A stretch of 15,455 nt of DNA from Cellvibrionales bacterium UBA1854 (GTDB taxonomy: Bacteria; Pseudomonadota; Gammaproteobacteria; Pseudomonadales; Porticoccaceae). Position numbers and translations under genes: made by a program. The notes beneath the pieces were generated by a model, which ran no database searches, was not told the DNA's origin, and was given only the letters and a program-made list of their open reading frames with translations. Each line of letters starts with the position of its first letter. Within the stretch, counting starts at the first letter, position 1. The stretch lies in assembly GCA_002338445.1 (NCBI GenBank), contig DDII01000016.1, positions 1-15,455 on the forward strand, written 5' to 3'. Shown here piece after piece: positions 14,757-15,455 of this stretch.

Positions 14757-15115
14757 TAAATTTCCTGCATTATAAATGTAGCATTCTCAACATCTTCCAT
14801 GAAATCTTCCCCAGCCTCTTGCATTGAGTCATCATCGCTCCTGTAATTCCATTTTATTTGAACGTCCAAACCATCGGCTGCCGCTTCATCAACAGCGTCA
14901 AATATATCGAAAAGAAGTTTTGCTGAAGAACTGTTGAAGTAGTATAGCTCCAGCTCAAGAACGAAACTTTCAACTCTGGATAATGCATCGCCTATTTCTT
15001 TCATTATCGGGCCAGAAAGTTCGGATATATCTTCAGGGTAACATTCGCCCTTTATAAGACAATGCCCGTCCTGAATCTCGATAAATGGTGATCGTGAAGT
15101 CGCTGCGATTTTCAT
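14756..15115 (-). CDS. siaC: SiaC-like (DUF1987) phosphoswitch protein
   Basis: Small cytoplasmic protein of 119 residues with the DUF1987 pattern: SPFIEIQDGHCLIKGECYPEDISELSGP, then LELELYYFNSSSAKLLFDIF, then VQIKWNYRSDDDSMQEAGEDF. In the Pseudomonas SiaC the switch residue is a threonine within the equivalent YFN(T/S)SS segment. Here the matching residue is a serine, S62 (with S63 and S64 adjacent). Family knowledge: unphosphorylated SiaC binds and activates the partner cyclase; SiaB phosphorylates it and SiaA removes the phosphate. It is the first gene of the - strand siaC-siaB pair, with only a weak ribosome site visible. A CRP-type site lies about 100 bp upstream. Confidence 0.82.
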   Translation of the reverse strand: MKIAATSRSPFIEIQDGHCLIKGECYPEDISELSGPIMKEIGDALSRVESFVLELELYYFNSSSAKLLFDIFDAVDEAAADGLDVQIKWNYRSDDDSMQEAGEDFMEDVENATFIMQEI

Positions 15116-15455
15116 GTCTTGATTTTAGCAATAAACTCCAGCTTCGATATTACATTTATGTGAAAGTTAAATGTCTGTTTTGGTCAACTAATTGCTAAGG
15201 CGTTCTAAATAGTTTTGTGAGTTTTTTCACAAATGAGTCCACATCTGAATCGGTTTTAATAGTTTGACGAGGTTTCGGCTGGCGTCGATTATCGTGGCAA
15301 TTTCGTTGTGCACCGAGAAGCGTTGTCTGCTAACTGTTGTCTAACGTAGGTTTAGACTGAAACTTAAAAATATTGATCGACAGAAATATTTAGACTTTTT
15401 CTCCGGCCGCAGCTTTTCAGATGCCGTCAACTAGCGCTTTTGTTTCAAAACATGC
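15116..15455. other. 340-bp non-coding right end
   Basis: No convincing gene. It contains the CRP-type site above and, on the - strand, a TAATAT (15152-15147) that may be the siaC -10 box. At the extreme right a 12-codon - strand frame reads from the window edge to a TGA at 15419-15417 and might be the tail of an outside gene, but it is too short to judge. Confidence 0.4.
15214..15233. promoter_or_regulatory. Perfect CRP-type (cAMP receptor protein) binding site
   Basis: TTTGTGA-GTTTTT-TCACAAA is a perfect palindrome with 7-bp arms. It contains TGTGA-N6-TCACA (15216-15231), the consensus core for CRP. Its centre is about 108 bp upstream of the siaC start. If a TAATAT at 15152-15147 on the - strand is the -10 box, the site centre falls near -83, which suits class I activation. 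A simple palindromic terminator was considered; the T-run sits in the loop, not after the stem. Confidence 0.6.

Overview
The window looks like an accessory stretch of a moderately AT-rich Gram-negative, probably marine-type proteobacterium. Evidence: many Sec signal peptides, inner-membrane and periplasmic proteins, a ZrgA/ZnuA zinc-uptake flavour, a SiaABC-type phosphoswitch, and a perfect TGTGA-N6-TCACA (CRP-type) site. The taxon cannot be fixed further from sequence alone. No rRNA, tRNA, IS element, integrase or CRISPR array was seen.

Region 1 (about 219-2760, + strand) is a three-gene operon: a periplasmic ZrgA/DUF2796-type protein, a LolD/MacB-like ABC ATPase and its FtsX/MacB-like permease. 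It probably imports zinc. A palindrome sits just upstream of the first gene, and a perfect 14-bp-stem hairpin lies inside the start of the ATPase gene.

Region 2 (2779-8144) has two arms diverging from a shared regulatory region at 5198-5426. Leftward lie a membrane-anchored PpiC/parvulin-like protein, a HupE/UreJ-family metal permease and a small 2OG-Fe(II) oxygenase. Rightward lie a large secreted PHP-type metallohydrolase, a strong intrinsic terminator, and a second oxygenase of the same kind. This looks like a metal-handling and metalloenzyme module of unassigned substrate.

Region 3 (8152-10255) holds a secreted CPFC-motif protein and a small secreted four-cysteine protein whose signal-peptide frame is broken by a TGA (both - strand). 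Divergent from them is an orphan ZnuA with a His-rich loop, behind a TATAAT box and clustered TAACGC/GCGTTA half-sites. Regions 1-3 together suggest a zinc-responsive island.

Region 4 (10347-15115) is the most interesting part. A transmembrane SiaA-like PP2C phosphatase, a PstS-like phosphate-binding protein and a class III adenylate cyclase form a + strand operon. It converges on a - strand SiaC (DUF1987)-SiaB (GHKL kinase) pair. In the described SiaABCD system the output enzyme is the diguanylate cyclase SiaD. Here the output appears to be an adenylate cyclase with a helical N-terminal stalk, so the predicted second messenger is cAMP. A perfect CRP-type site about 100 bp upstream of siaC suggests feedback by cAMP on the switch itself. 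The proposed flow is: periplasmic ligand (phosphate-like?) -> binding protein/SiaA sensor domain -> dephosphorylated SiaC -> adenylate cyclase -> cAMP-CRP -> siaC-siaB expression. The gene identities rest on visible motifs; the wiring is inference.
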